Source: a bacterium (lineage in GTDB: Bacteria; DRYD01). Taken from it: a stretch of DNA of 64,000 bases. Positions 23,644-32,584 of the stretch are shown here, one piece after another. The notes under the pieces were generated by a model. The model was not told where the DNA came from. It ran no database searches and saw only the letters and a program-made list of their open reading frames with translations. The position numbers and the translations under genes were made by a program. How positions within the stretch are numbered: position 1 is the stretch's first letter; the number at the start of each line of letters is the position of its first letter. Where the stretch lies: NCBI GenBank assembly GCA_030549815.1, contig JAUQQQ010000006.1:19474-83473 (forward strand), in the 5' to 3' direction.

Positions 23644-25041
23644 CTATTCAATATTTCCCAATATTTCCCTTTTGATTATCTTTTTGGCAAATCTTATTAT
23701 TTGTTTTGTTGTTCTTACTTTGTTTAAGATAAACATTCTGTTTATAGTGTTAATTATTTTTTTTGTTGTTTCTAAATCTAAGTTTTTCTCAAAGTAATAA
23801 ATGGAGATTGAATTTATAAAGTTTGGTGTAATTTTTTTGTTGTCTATTAGGAAGAGTCTTTTTATCATTTTTTTTATAGCAAATTTTAAATTCAAGGCTT
23901 TATATTTAAAAATGAAGAATAAAAGGATCACAAAGGGTTCAATCTTTTTGCTTTTTATAAAATGCTCATTGCAGAAATTTTCTAAGAATATTCTTTTTAT
24001 GTGTTTTGATTTTAATTTTTCTTTAAATTGTTCAAATTGTTCTTGAAATTTTTGCCATTGAGATGAAAGTTTTTGCACATCTTTCGATATTAGGTTTCTG
24101 TATTTGGGATTTTTTAAAAATTTATTGGCTATTAAGAATGATAAAATTAAATCGATTTTATTAAATTCAGTCTTAAACTTTACTTTTTGGTTATCAAAAA
24201 ATTTTTCAAAGCTTATGATTGATTTTCTAAGAATTTTAAGGTCTTTTTGTAGATTATTTTCATTTGTTTCTTCCAAATTTATAGGGTCAAAACCTATTTT
24301 GAAAAATTCTTCTATAACTTTATCGAATTTTTTTTCATTAAAAATTCGTTTTAATTCATTAAAAACTCTGTTTATCGATAGCATTTTTATGAAATGTTTT
24401 GAATTTTTTATTAGTTCAAATGTTTCTTTTTCTATTTCCAAATTCATTCTAACTTTATATCTGAAGATTCTGTATATTCGTGTAGGATCTTCTTTAAATG
24501 TTTCATTATGCAATACTATTATTCTTTTTTGTATTAAATCTTTGTATCCTCCAAATGGGTCTACTATTTCGAAGGCAATTTCTTCGTAATTTGGTATTCT
24601 CTTGAGAAGTATAGAATTTATTGTTATGTCTCTTCTCATTAAATCTTCTTTTATATTTTGTGTAGGTTTTATTATTGGTAATGAAGTAGGTTGGGGATAA
24701 TATTCATTCCTTGCTGTTATTAAATCAATTATTAATCCATTTTTTAAGGTGGAGGTAAATAGTTCGAAAACCAATTTCGCAGTTAAAAATCGTGGATGAA
24801 AATATTTTTCTTTTATGTATTCATTTAATTTTTCTATTAGAAAATAAAAGATTTTGTCAATGGGATGAAAAAAAATAATATCTAACTCATTTGTTTTTAG
24901 TTTTTTTTGATAAAAAAGGAAATCCCTTGGTATTCCACCAACGAAGCCCCATTCTTTGGTTTCATTATCTATTAACTTTAAAATTGGTAAGATCTTTTTT
25001 AATGTTTTTGAATGAAAAATATTTTCTAACAATATTGCCAT
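23644..25041 (-). CDS. tRNA nucleotidyltransferase/poly(A) polymerase family protein (CCA-adding-like)
   Basis: The class II nucleotidyltransferase head is visible: FVGGIPRDFLFYQKKLKTNELDIIFF, that is GG-x-x-RD-x-L with ELDI in place of the DxD pair (one Asp replaced by Glu). LMRRDITINSIL matches the RRDFTINAL block. DPFGGYKDLIQKRIIVLH and DPTRIYRIFRY match the head-neck region. The C-terminal half (from about 230) is helical and Lys/Phe-rich. Function is addition or repair of tRNA 3'-CCA, or A-addition in a split system. The window's one tRNA already encodes CCA. The ELDI variation deserves attention because two Asp normally bind Mg2+. Start and stop overlap the LptC-like gene by one base. 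Confidence 0.85.
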   Translation of the reverse strand: MAILLENIFHSKTLKKILPILKLIDNETKEWGFVGGIPRDFLFYQKKLKTNELDIIFFHPIDKIFYFLIEKLNEYIKEKYFHPRFLTAKLVFELFTSTLKNGLIIDLITARNEYYPQPTSLPIIKPTQNIKEDLMRRDITINSILLKRIPNYEEIAFEIVDPFGGYKDLIQKRIIVLHNETFKEDPTRIYRIFRYKVRMNLEIEKETFELIKNSKHFIKMLSINRVFNELKRIFNEKKFDKVIEEFFKIGFDPINLEETNENNLQKDLKILRKSIISFEKFFDNQKVKFKTEFNKIDLILSFLIANKFLKNPKYRNLISKDVQKLSSQWQKFQEQFEQFKEKLKSKHIKRIFLENFCNEHFIKSKKIEPFVILLFFIFKYKALNLKFAIKKMIKRLFLIDNKKITPNFINSISIYYFEKNLDLETTKKIINTINRMFILNKVRTTKQIIRFAKKIIKREILGNIE

Positions 25042-25568
25042 TATAGATAAATTTCTATGATCGGATAAAAAATCTTTATGAAATTGTCCCTATTTTTGTA
25101 GTAGATATAATTTTTTTGTAGTTCTATCTTCTTATTTTTTATTATTAAATTTTCAGAGTAGATTAAAATGGGGGAGCTTAAATCAATTTTATCTTTTTCC
25201 TTCCTGTATATGATTCCTTTTATATTTTGTGCTTTTCCATAGTAAAGGTTGGTATATATTTCTAAGGAAGGTAAATAAATGATTCCGATATTTTTTTTAT
25301 CATTTTTGTATATTTGAGTATTTGAGGCATATAGGTAATTGGAATAAAAAGGATTTTCTAATTTCTGTGCTTTTGCTTCAAAATTAACAGTGTTATAGTT
25401 TTTCCAACTAACTATCTTTACTTCATATATGGTAAATTTCATCCTGTTGTTTGAAAGGTCTATGTTTTGTGTTATGTGTTCATTTTTTGCCATTATTAAA
25501 AGAAGAACAAAAAACATTAATGTTAATAACATTGCTATTAGGGGATTATTTAAAATATTTGACAGCAT
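25041..25568 (-). CDS. Membrane-anchored beta-rich protein, LptC-like
   Basis: The 175-aa protein has one N-terminal membrane helix (about residues 8-27) followed by short alternating strands: FTIYEVKIVSWKN, VNFEAKAQKLENP, GIIYLPSLEIYTN, IKGIIYRKE. LptC, the periplasmic part of the lipopolysaccharide export bridge, has this size and layout (anchor plus a half beta-jellyroll, with A-x-x-a-x-Y and G-x-x-Y-type steps). No strictly diagnostic motif exists, so the call rests on shape. No lptA or lptB is adjacent. It overlaps the CCA-type gene by one base and starts 16 bp from the GH57 stop. Confidence 0.5.
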   Translation of the reverse strand: MLSNILNNPLIAMLLTLMFFVLLLIMAKNEHITQNIDLSNNRMKFTIYEVKIVSWKNYNTVNFEAKAQKLENPFYSNYLYASNTQIYKNDKKNIGIIYLPSLEIYTNLYYGKAQNIKGIIYRKEKDKIDLSSPILIYSENLIIKNKKIELQKNYIYYKNRDNFIKIFYPIIEIYL

Positions 25569-25584
25569 TATTTATGTGTTTTAG

Positions 25585-27657
25585 CTATTTAAGTAGAAAA
25601 TAATCTCCATCAACTATTTCATTTCTTTCATTGATTATTTCTATGTTATATTCTCCTTTTCTATTTATATTTGGTATTACTATTTTGTTTTCTTTTACTA
25701 AATCTGAGAATTTATATTCTTTTATATCTTCACCATTTTTTACAATGATTTTGTATTCTTCCAATTTTTGTGGAAGTGAGAATGGGTTTAGTATTTTTAT
25801 ATCAAATAATAGGTTATTGTTTTGTATTTGGGGGTTGTATGTTACGAGGGTTGGCTCCAATGGTTGGTTATCTTGGTCTAAGGGTTCGAATATAGATTTT
25901 GGAAAATCGACATTATATCCTGCTTTTAGTGCCATCTTTAAAGCGTTTATCATTAGTTCTCTATGTTTTCTTGCAAAGTATTTATCATTTCCCGAATCCC
26001 AATCGGTTCCGTACCACCAGAACCAGTCTGATCCTTCTGCAGCAAACAATGTTTGCCATGCTTTAAATAAATAATATTTTTCTCTGTCTTCTTTTGATGG
26101 TTCCTCTATTAAGTTGTTTGTTATATCTCTTATGTAAGGAATTTTAATAAACTCTTGTCTTAGTTTGTTAAGTAAATACCATCCTTTGTTTTCTGATTCT
26201 TCACCAATCCATGTTGTTAAATCTCCATATACCCAGGATCCGGTTGCTAATGGTTCTAATTCCCATTGTTTGTCTATGGGTTTTACTGTAGTTATATATT
26301 CTTTTGGTGTCATTGTTTTAATTTTTTCGTCTTTCTGGAGTAGATCGTAGAGAGCTGTTAAAAAATCCTTACCGTCATCTTTATAGTATGTCCATACATT
26401 TTCTCCATCGCAAGTGTTTGTTATGTAGATAGGTTCGTTTTCTGGCACGCCGTTGTAATGTTTTTGAGATTTTATGAAATTGATAAAATCTTTTGCTGCT
26501 TCATAACCATCTGCTTTACCTCGGTATAAACCGTAATCCCATCCTATTTTGTCATGGATTGATCTTGGGATAACGGTTATGGCGTCGTTATTTAGGTTAT
26601 CGATAAATTCGCTGTCGACATCAACTCTGTAGGGTTGTAGTACGTCTCCTGCATGGCCAGATTTAAGGACTACTTCGTGTCCTGTTGCAAACCATTTTAT
26701 CCCGTTTTTTGCAAAATGTTTTATAATATTTTCTCCGACTGCTCCTTCCCCAGGCCACATACCACTTGGATATTTTCCAAATAGTTTCTTGTAATATTCT
26801 ACTGCCATTTTTACTTGAGTATCTGCGTCTTCGGGATACTGAAATTTTGGAGGTAATGGTATGTTAGGAGATTGCTCTTTAGCGCTATCACTGTTATCTA
26901 TTAATGGCAATATTGGGTGATAAAATGGAGTTGTTGTTACTTCTATTTGCCCTTTGTTTTGTAAGTACCTGTGAATAGGGATAATGAATTTCATTATTTT
27001 ATATGTTTCAAGGATTATGTTTTTTGCATCTTCTTCATTGAAATTTTCTCCTCTAATTCCTTTAGTGTATATATCTTTAATTTTTGTCACTTTATCTTTA
27101 ATGACGTTACCTTTTTCGTCTTCTCCTATTAATTCAACTTCTCTTGTTAGGAAATCTGGGTCAAACCAGGCTAAGTGAAACCATACTTTTAGGTTAAGAT
27201 ATTCTTGGTTTGTTAAACTTTGTCCATTTTTTGCTTTTTCAAATATTTTTTTGTATGGAGGATATTTAAAGATTTGAGACTCGGGGAGAGCATCAAAAAA
27301 TCTCTGTTTAGCAAAATTTTTGTCATCTTCTGTCCATTGATCCACAGGTTTAAAAAGTAAATCAAGAGCTCTATCTAATTTGCCTCTGGGAAATGCAGAT
27401 TCTTTCTTGTAGTTAGGGCTTTTTTCATCTGCATAATCTTTTAATTTATTAACATAATCTTCAATTTGAATTAGAAGCGATGGTGTTAGATTTATAGTTA
27501 GTTTGATTTTTGGGAAGTTAAGCAGAATTGCTGCCATATCGTAGTAATCTTTGGTAGCGTGTAGTCTAACCCATGGTGCTGTATATGTATCTTTGATAGG
27601 GTCTTTGTACATTGGTTGATGTTGATGCCAAAGAATATTAAGATAAATTGGTTCCAT
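25585..27657 (-). CDS. Glycoside hydrolase family 57, amylopullulanase-type
   Basis: GH57 enzymes cleave or transfer alpha-glucans. The 690-aa protein starts directly with the first GH57 motif (LNILWHQHQPMYKDP). The nucleophile region is GMWPGEGAVGENII (around residue 303), and the acid/base region is ITNTCDGENVWTY (around 416). These W-P-x-E-G and T-x-DGEN forms are those of the amylopullulanase branch. A further conserved stretch is GSWVYGDLTTWIGEE, and the catalytic part ends near GSDWFWWYGTDWDSG. A beta-sandwich tail follows (about 600-690). There is no signal peptide, so it acts on cytoplasmic alpha-glucan such as glycogen. A GGGGGGAT site precedes the ATG. It heads the LptC-like/CCA operon. 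Confidence 0.9.
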   Translation of the reverse strand: MEPIYLNILWHQHQPMYKDPIKDTYTAPWVRLHATKDYYDMAAILLNFPKIKLTINLTPSLLIQIEDYVNKLKDYADEKSPNYKKESAFPRGKLDRALDLLFKPVDQWTEDDKNFAKQRFFDALPESQIFKYPPYKKIFEKAKNGQSLTNQEYLNLKVWFHLAWFDPDFLTREVELIGEDEKGNVIKDKVTKIKDIYTKGIRGENFNEEDAKNIILETYKIMKFIIPIHRYLQNKGQIEVTTTPFYHPILPLIDNSDSAKEQSPNIPLPPKFQYPEDADTQVKMAVEYYKKLFGKYPSGMWPGEGAVGENIIKHFAKNGIKWFATGHEVVLKSGHAGDVLQPYRVDVDSEFIDNLNNDAITVIPRSIHDKIGWDYGLYRGKADGYEAAKDFINFIKSQKHYNGVPENEPIYITNTCDGENVWTYYKDDGKDFLTALYDLLQKDEKIKTMTPKEYITTVKPIDKQWELEPLATGSWVYGDLTTWIGEESENKGWYLLNKLRQEFIKIPYIRDITNNLIEEPSKEDREKYYLFKAWQTLFAAEGSDWFWWYGTDWDSGNDKYFARKHRELMINALKMALKAGYNVDFPKSIFEPLDQDNQPLEPTLVTYNPQIQNNNLLFDIKILNPFSLPQKLEEYKIIVKNGEDIKEYKFSDLVKENKIVIPNINRKGEYNIEIINERNEIVDGDYFLLK

Positions 27658-27822
27658 TTTATCCCCCCCTCTTCTTTTTCAACCCCTATTTTTTATTTAA
27701 TCTTTTTACTTTTAAAAACCTTTTCTGGTAAAATTCTGATAAAAATGTTTTTTGTTAAATTTTTGTTAAAAAAATGGATTTTATAAGGAATTTTTCAAAA
27801 ATAGTTAAATTTAAATAAAGAG

Positions 27823-29187
27823 ATGAGGTTTATTATTATATTTTCTTTACTTATTTCTATTTTTGCTTTTCCTTACATTTATCAAGATAATAGTTTCGGT
27901 AATGAATATTATGAATTAAAAATGAAGTATGATAATGATCAAAAATTTAGTAAGACAAGAATTAATTCTTTAGTATTGCCACTTGATAATTTTGTTATTA
28001 ATTCGCCTTTTGAAAATGAAGGATACTACCCTGTATCTTTGGATGAAGAAGGAAATATAGTTATTATTAACTATACTTTGAATGGTATTGAATTTTATAG
28101 GTTTTCTTCAAATGCTCTAAGCACGAATAAGCTAAGCTTTTCTTCAAACAGAAATGTATCTGAGGTTAAAAAAGATCTTATTAATTTAAAAAATCACTTT
28201 GTTCATTTTATAAAATTTCCTTTTATTGTTGGTTCATTTTATGATAATAAGAATGATACCCCTTCATTTTTTATAGCAAAATTAAAAATTAAATCAGAAA
28301 AGTTTATTTTAGATGAATATAAAGTAATGGATTTTGGAAGTAAAATTGACAATTTGTATTTTATACTGTTCCGAGGATTTTTCCCACTTTCTAACCATAA
28401 TTTTATAATCTTAGGTAATCTTTTAGATGAAAAAGTAAGTGCTAATTTTTATCCGTATCTTGATATCTTGATTTCTAAGCTTGATGAAAGTATGAAAATA
28501 ACAAATGTGAATATATTAAAAAATATTGCTGGTGGAAACCAACAAGATAGTATTAGTAAATCGATTGTTGATAATGAGGGAAATATATACATGGGTGGGA
28601 CAAGTAAGAGCTTAAACCATTGCACTGATATTCTTTTGGTAAAACTTAATAACCAAGGTGATTTTGATAAAAATTTTGGTAATGATGGAATATTATTGAT
28701 AAATGGTGTTGGAAATGGTGTTGATAGTATTTCAGATATGGAAATTTTTCAGGATTATCTTATCTGCGGTGGTATAACGTATGATAAAAATTCTATCGGT
28801 AGAGCTTTCGTTATGAAGTTAAGTAAAAAAACAGGAGATTTTGACCCTACTTTTGGAAATTATGGAGAAAAAATAATCAATAGTAACTATAATTCGCAGG
28901 TTGTTAAACTTGAGGTTGGAAATGATATTTTTGCACAAGTTTGCGAATTTAAAAATTCATCTAACCCTATTCGTGACTATTACAATTTAAAAATTATAGA
29001 GATAAATCAAGAGGGCAAGATAGTTCAAGAGATGCATATGAATTTTACTGAACCTACTCATCTTTTGGATATTATTTACCGCGATGGAAAGCTATACTTA
29101 ATAACAATTCAAAAATCTAATCAAAATTATAACCGCTATTTTTACAGAATTTTTAGATTTTATACATCGGATAATTATAAAGGTTAA
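27823..29187 (+). CDS. Exported delta-60/SBBP-repeat beta-propeller protein
   Basis: The 454-aa protein begins with a signal peptide (MRFIIIFSLLISIFAFP). The N-terminal 200 residues are strand-rich but have lost a clear repeat pattern. From about 225 on there are blades of the delta-60 type: NILKNIAGGNQQDSISKS with IVDNEGNIYMGG, then LLVKLNNQGDFDKNFGNDG and VMKLSKKTGDFDPTFGNYG. The K-L-x-x-x-G-x-F/I-D-x-x-F-G-x-x-G ending is the signature. A single propeller outside the membrane is likely; ligands are unknown. The ribosome-binding site is weak (AAAGAG). It is the first of a plus-strand run, 15 bp before the next gene. Confidence 0.75.
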   Translation: MRFIIIFSLLISIFAFPYIYQDNSFGNEYYELKMKYDNDQKFSKTRINSLVLPLDNFVINSPFENEGYYPVSLDEEGNIVIINYTLNGIEFYRFSSNALSTNKLSFSSNRNVSEVKKDLINLKNHFVHFIKFPFIVGSFYDNKNDTPSFFIAKLKIKSEKFILDEYKVMDFGSKIDNLYFILFRGFFPLSNHNFIILGNLLDEKVSANFYPYLDILISKLDESMKITNVNILKNIAGGNQQDSISKSIVDNEGNIYMGGTSKSLNHCTDILLVKLNNQGDFDKNFGNDGILLINGVGNGVDSISDMEIFQDYLICGGITYDKNSIGRAFVMKLSKKTGDFDPTFGNYGEKIINSNYNSQVVKLEVGNDIFAQVCEFKNSSNPIRDYYNLKIIEINQEGKIVQEMHMNFTEPTHLLDIIYRDGKLYLITIQKSNQNYNRYFYRIFRFYTSDNYKG

Positions 29188-29202
29188 AAGAGGTGATTTA
29201 TT

Positions 29203-30243
29203 GTGAATAAAATACAAAATATAAGGATTAATATAAATAGTGGTGTTGTAAATCAAGTTCCTTCTAAACGTGTGGATTTCCCAAATTCAAATAACTTATC
29301 TTCTGATGCTTTCTATATTAAAGATATAGACAAAGAAACGGAAGATAGGGTTAGAAAAAATGTAGAAAACTACAAGAATCTTACTCTTACTGAATTAAAG
29401 AAGATTTTAAAAAATAAAGATAGTAAAGTTGAATTTTATAGAACTTTTAATGCTGCTGTTTATAATAATTTTCACGATATTTCTAGAATAATTTTTGAAT
29501 CAAATTCAACTTCCATCCCAAATTTTGCTATTCAAAATTTGGATGGAAAAATCAATACCAAATTCCAAATTGATGATATAGAGTTTGTTGCTAATGTAAA
29601 ATCGATTAATAGAATAATAGAAAAAATGGAAAGGAAAGGTAAAGAAACATTAGAGGAAGTTAATGATGTTGTAAGAGGGAGAATTAATTGTAAAGATGTT
29701 AACCAAGCTCAAAAAATATTGGAAATATTAAAAGAAAAATTGGGATCACAAAACAAAGAAATTATTGAAGTAGATGATATGATTAATAATCCGAGACCGG
29801 ATTACATGGGTAGAATACACTTAACCATAAAAGATAAAGAAACAGGAGTAAATTTTGAATTACAAATAGGAAGTAAAAATATTACTGATTTTATTGAAAG
29901 ACCAATAAACATAAACTATGGAACAAGGGAGAGTTTTTCCAATGATGGTAGAAGTTTATTAATCGAAGAAGATGTATTTAAAAGTAATTACCATGATCTC
30001 ATTTATAAAGCAGCAAAGAAACTTGAAAAAGACTCAAAATATGAAAAAATCAAACCAGAATTCCAAAAAATATATGAAAAATATGTCGATATACAAAGAA
30101 AAATATTCGAATCTGAAAAAGAAGGAACTTTTCAAAAAAATAAAAATGATATAGATAAAAGCATTAGAGAGTTAGATAATTTATTAATAAATACTTTCTC
30201 CAAAATACCAAAGGAAGATGTTATTAAGGCAATAGAATCTTAA
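29203..30243 (+). CDS. RelA/SpoT-like nucleotidyltransferase-domain protein
   Basis: Residues about 130-235 resemble the (p)ppGpp-synthetase fold: VKSINRIIEKMERKG, then EEVNDVVRGRINCKD (D-x-x-x-G-R-I in RelA), VDDMINNPRPDYMGRIHLTI (the P-D-Y-x-G-x-x-H block) and NFELQIG with the catalytic E-x-Q. No HD hydrolase, TGS or ACT domain is present. The N-terminal 120 residues and the helical C-terminal 110 residues are unassigned. It is not a normal housekeeping RelA; stand-alone or toxin-like synthetases (including ones that pyrophosphorylate other substrates) are the alternatives. GTG start at 29203 with an AGAGGTGAT site. A 64-aa acidic protein follows and could be a partner or neutraliser. Confidence 0.6.
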   Translation: MNKIQNIRININSGVVNQVPSKRVDFPNSNNLSSDAFYIKDIDKETEDRVRKNVENYKNLTLTELKKILKNKDSKVEFYRTFNAAVYNNFHDISRIIFESNSTSIPNFAIQNLDGKINTKFQIDDIEFVANVKSINRIIEKMERKGKETLEEVNDVVRGRINCKDVNQAQKILEILKEKLGSQNKEIIEVDDMINNPRPDYMGRIHLTIKDKETGVNFELQIGSKNITDFIERPININYGTRESFSNDGRSLLIEEDVFKSNYHDLIYKAAKKLEKDSKYEKIKPEFQKIYEKYVDIQRKIFESEKEGTFQKNKNDIDKSIRELDNLLINTFSKIPKEDVIKAIES

Positions 30244-30259
30244 TAAGGGGGAAAAGGTT

Positions 30260-30454
30260 ATGAAAATGAAAGTTACCGTGTTTGTTAAAGATAAAAATAA
30301 CCAAGTTATTTATTCAGAAGACTACTTTATTAATGATAAATCCGATATTCCTGAAGTATCAGACAAAGTTGCAGAAAAAATGTCAGAGTTAGAAGATAAG
30401 TACCCTTACCCAGAATACGAAGTAGAGCAAAACATTAGCTTAGTAAATGAATAA
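30260..30454 (+). CDS. Small acidic protein of 64 aa next to the RelA/SpoT-like gene
   Basis: The product has a beta hairpin start (KVTVFVKDKNNQVIYSEDYF) and a Glu/Asp-rich rest (about 15 acidic residues). No family is recognised. An AAGGGGG site lies 12 bp before the ATG. The stop overlaps the pilC start by 8 bp, so translation is coupled. Small acidic proteins beside nucleotide-modifying enzymes are sometimes antidotes, but the sequence gives no direct sign of that. Confidence 0.7.
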   Translation: MKMKVTVFVKDKNNQVIYSEDYFINDKSDIPEVSDKVAEKMSELEDKYPYPEYEVEQNISLVNE

Positions 30455-31739
30455 GTATAGCGTAGAGTATTTAAACAACAATAATGAAATTAAAAAATTA
30501 ACTTTAGATGCGCAAGACGAACAAGAAGTTATTTCTAAAGTTTTATCAATGCCTGATACACAGGCTATCGTATCTGTTAGACCGAAAGGTTTGTTTGAAC
30601 CGAAAGGTTTATCTGAGTTAAATTTAAATATTAAAAATTTTTTTTCTGAAAGAAGGATAGATCTGTCTACTCTTTCTTTTATATGTCGTCAATTCAGTCA
30701 AATGTTTGAAGCAGGACTTCCTGTTAGTAGTATGATGAACATTTTTATTAAAACATTAAAAAAACCATATTTAAAATTAATTTTTGAAAATATAAGTAAT
30801 GATATTCAGGGAGGAGTTAGTTTCTATAAGGCTTTTGCTAAGTATGAAAACTACTTTGGTAGTTTGTTTGTCAATATGATAAAGGTTGGTGAAAGTAGTG
30901 GAAATTTAGATAAGATTTTTGCAAGTCTTGCTAATTATTATGAGTATTCATTATCTTTAAGGATAAAACTGGTTAATGCTTTTATTTATCCTCTTTTTGT
31001 TATGTTTGCGGTTTTGGTTGTTTGGGCTATTGCTATGTTTTTTGTTGTCCCAAAATTTAAACAAATTTTTATACAAATTCTTGGCAGTGAAAGAATTTAT
31101 AGAGAATTACCATTTATCACTGTTTTAATGCTTAGGCTTTCGGATCTTTATAATAGTGACATCATTTTGTTTAGTAAAAAAATAAAAGTGGGAGTTATTC
31201 TTTATCTTATTAAATTTAGTATCTTTGGTTTAATATATTATCTTTGGAAGAATATGGATTTTAGGAAATATTTTGAAAATATTTTATTGAAGATACCGGT
31301 TTTGTCGAAAGCTCTTAAATTTTATTATTGTTCGATTTTTTTTAAATCCTTGCATACTACGTTAACAAATGGAATATTGATAGTTCCTTCTTTAAGAATG
31401 TCTGCTAATGCGACAACGAGTGCTTTGTTTAAAAATAAAATCGAGGAAGTTATAGCAAGTATTGAGCAAGGAAAAAGACTTAGTGAAAGCTTGATAAATA
31501 CTCATCTGTTTGAACCTATAGTTGAGCAGATGTTAATAACAGGAGAAAGGAGTGGAAGCATATATAAAATGCTTGAAGAAGCAGATAAATTTTATACACG
31601 GGAAATGGAAATATTAATGGAAAGATTGATGAGGATGGTAGAACCAATGCTAATAGTTGTCATTGGTATTTTTGTTTTCTTCATCCTTCTTTCGTTATAT
31701 TTACCAATATTTATATTACCATCGAAAATAATGCGGTAA
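30447..31739 (+). CDS. pilC: Type IV pilus/type II secretion inner-membrane platform protein (PilC/GspF)
   Basis: PilC is the inner-membrane platform on which pilus ATPases work. The 430-aa protein has the two GspF domains: the first around ICRQFSQMFEAGLPVSSMMNIF (about residue 72), the second around YYCSIFFKSLHTTLTNGILIVPSL (about 290). Both contain the G-x-x-(I/V/L) step, and G-x-S-F-x-x-A and E-x-S-G-x-L/I features are kept (VGESSGNLDKIF; TGERSGSIYKML). Three membrane helices lie near 170, 255 and 405. An unusually long cytoplasmic N-terminus is typical. No pilB or pilT is nearby. It overlaps the genes on both sides (8 bp and 1 bp). Confidence 0.92.
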   Translation: MNKYSVEYLNNNNEIKKLTLDAQDEQEVISKVLSMPDTQAIVSVRPKGLFEPKGLSELNLNIKNFFSERRIDLSTLSFICRQFSQMFEAGLPVSSMMNIFIKTLKKPYLKLIFENISNDIQGGVSFYKAFAKYENYFGSLFVNMIKVGESSGNLDKIFASLANYYEYSLSLRIKLVNAFIYPLFVMFAVLVVWAIAMFFVVPKFKQIFIQILGSERIYRELPFITVLMLRLSDLYNSDIILFSKKIKVGVILYLIKFSIFGLIYYLWKNMDFRKYFENILLKIPVLSKALKFYYCSIFFKSLHTTLTNGILIVPSLRMSANATTSALFKNKIEEVIASIEQGKRLSESLINTHLFEPIVEQMLITGERSGSIYKMLEEADKFYTREMEILMERLMRMVEPMLIVVIGIFVFFILLSLYLPIFILPSKIMR

Positions 31740-32584
31740 TGAAAATAATTTCAAGTGGAAGTGATAGAAGTTTTATAATATTTAAAGATAAAGTTATCCT
31801 GATTGATCCAAATAAAGAAAATCTCAGAAAATACGTGGATATATGTTATTTTTTACAAAAGAAAAGAATAAACGTTCCAAAAATTTATAAATTTTACCCT
31901 AATTTTGTTATCCTTAAAAACCTTGGAAGAAATTTTTACTCTCAGATTAATAATGGATTGAAAGAAAAATATCTTGGTAAATACCAGAGAATACTAAAGG
32001 AAATATCTAAAGTTCATAAAATACCCCTTAATTCGGAAACTATTAAAGTATTCAATAAGTTTTTCGATTTAAGAGTTATAAGGTGGGAATGGCAGTATTT
32101 TCTTGAAAATTATGTTCTTAACTATAAAGGTTATTATGGGAAAAAACTTAATAAATGGTTGTATTTTTCAGAAGTTGTCATTAATAGTTGCCATAACATT
32201 TTTATGTATCATAAAAATTTAATACATAGGGACCTGCAATCGACTAATATTATATTCTATACTAAAAATAAACCTTTTTTTATAGATTTTCAAGGAATGA
32301 TGATAGGTAATTTTCTTTATGATTTGGCGTCTTTGATCGAAGACCCATATGTATCTTTACCTTATTGGTTTAAAAATAAACTTCTTGATTATTACTTTAA
32401 GATTAATAATTCATTATTGCCGTTAAGTAGATTTTATAAATATTACAAAATTCAGAGATTGGTTCAGGTTCTTGGTGCTTTTGCTTTTCTTTCTATACAT
32501 AAAAATAAAGAATTCTTTTTTAAACACCTTAAGAATTCCGAAATAGTACTACGAGATATTACGATAGAAGCAGATTATTTATGA
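31739..32584 (+). CDS. Aminoglycoside phosphotransferase-fold kinase, AmgK-like
   Basis: The 281-aa protein has a kinase-like fold with the APH catalytic loop LIHRDLQSTNIIFYT (about residue 160) and metal loop PFFIDFQGMMIGNFLYDLASLIEDPYVSLP. This H-R-D-x-(H/Q)-S-x-N plus DFQ-x-x-x-x-G-x-x-x-YDLASL-x-x-DPY pattern is the one seen in AmgK, which phosphorylates anomeric N-acetylmuramate/N-acetylglucosamine in peptidoglycan recycling. No murU-type partner is adjacent, so the substrate stays a hypothesis. Start overlaps the pilC stop by one base; stop overlaps rnc by 4 bp. Confidence 0.75.
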   Translation: MKIISSGSDRSFIIFKDKVILIDPNKENLRKYVDICYFLQKKRINVPKIYKFYPNFVILKNLGRNFYSQINNGLKEKYLGKYQRILKEISKVHKIPLNSETIKVFNKFFDLRVIRWEWQYFLENYVLNYKGYYGKKLNKWLYFSEVVINSCHNIFMYHKNLIHRDLQSTNIIFYTKNKPFFIDFQGMMIGNFLYDLASLIEDPYVSLPYWFKNKLLDYYFKINNSLLPLSRFYKYYKIQRLVQVLGAFAFLSIHKNKEFFFKHLKNSEIVLRDITIEADYL

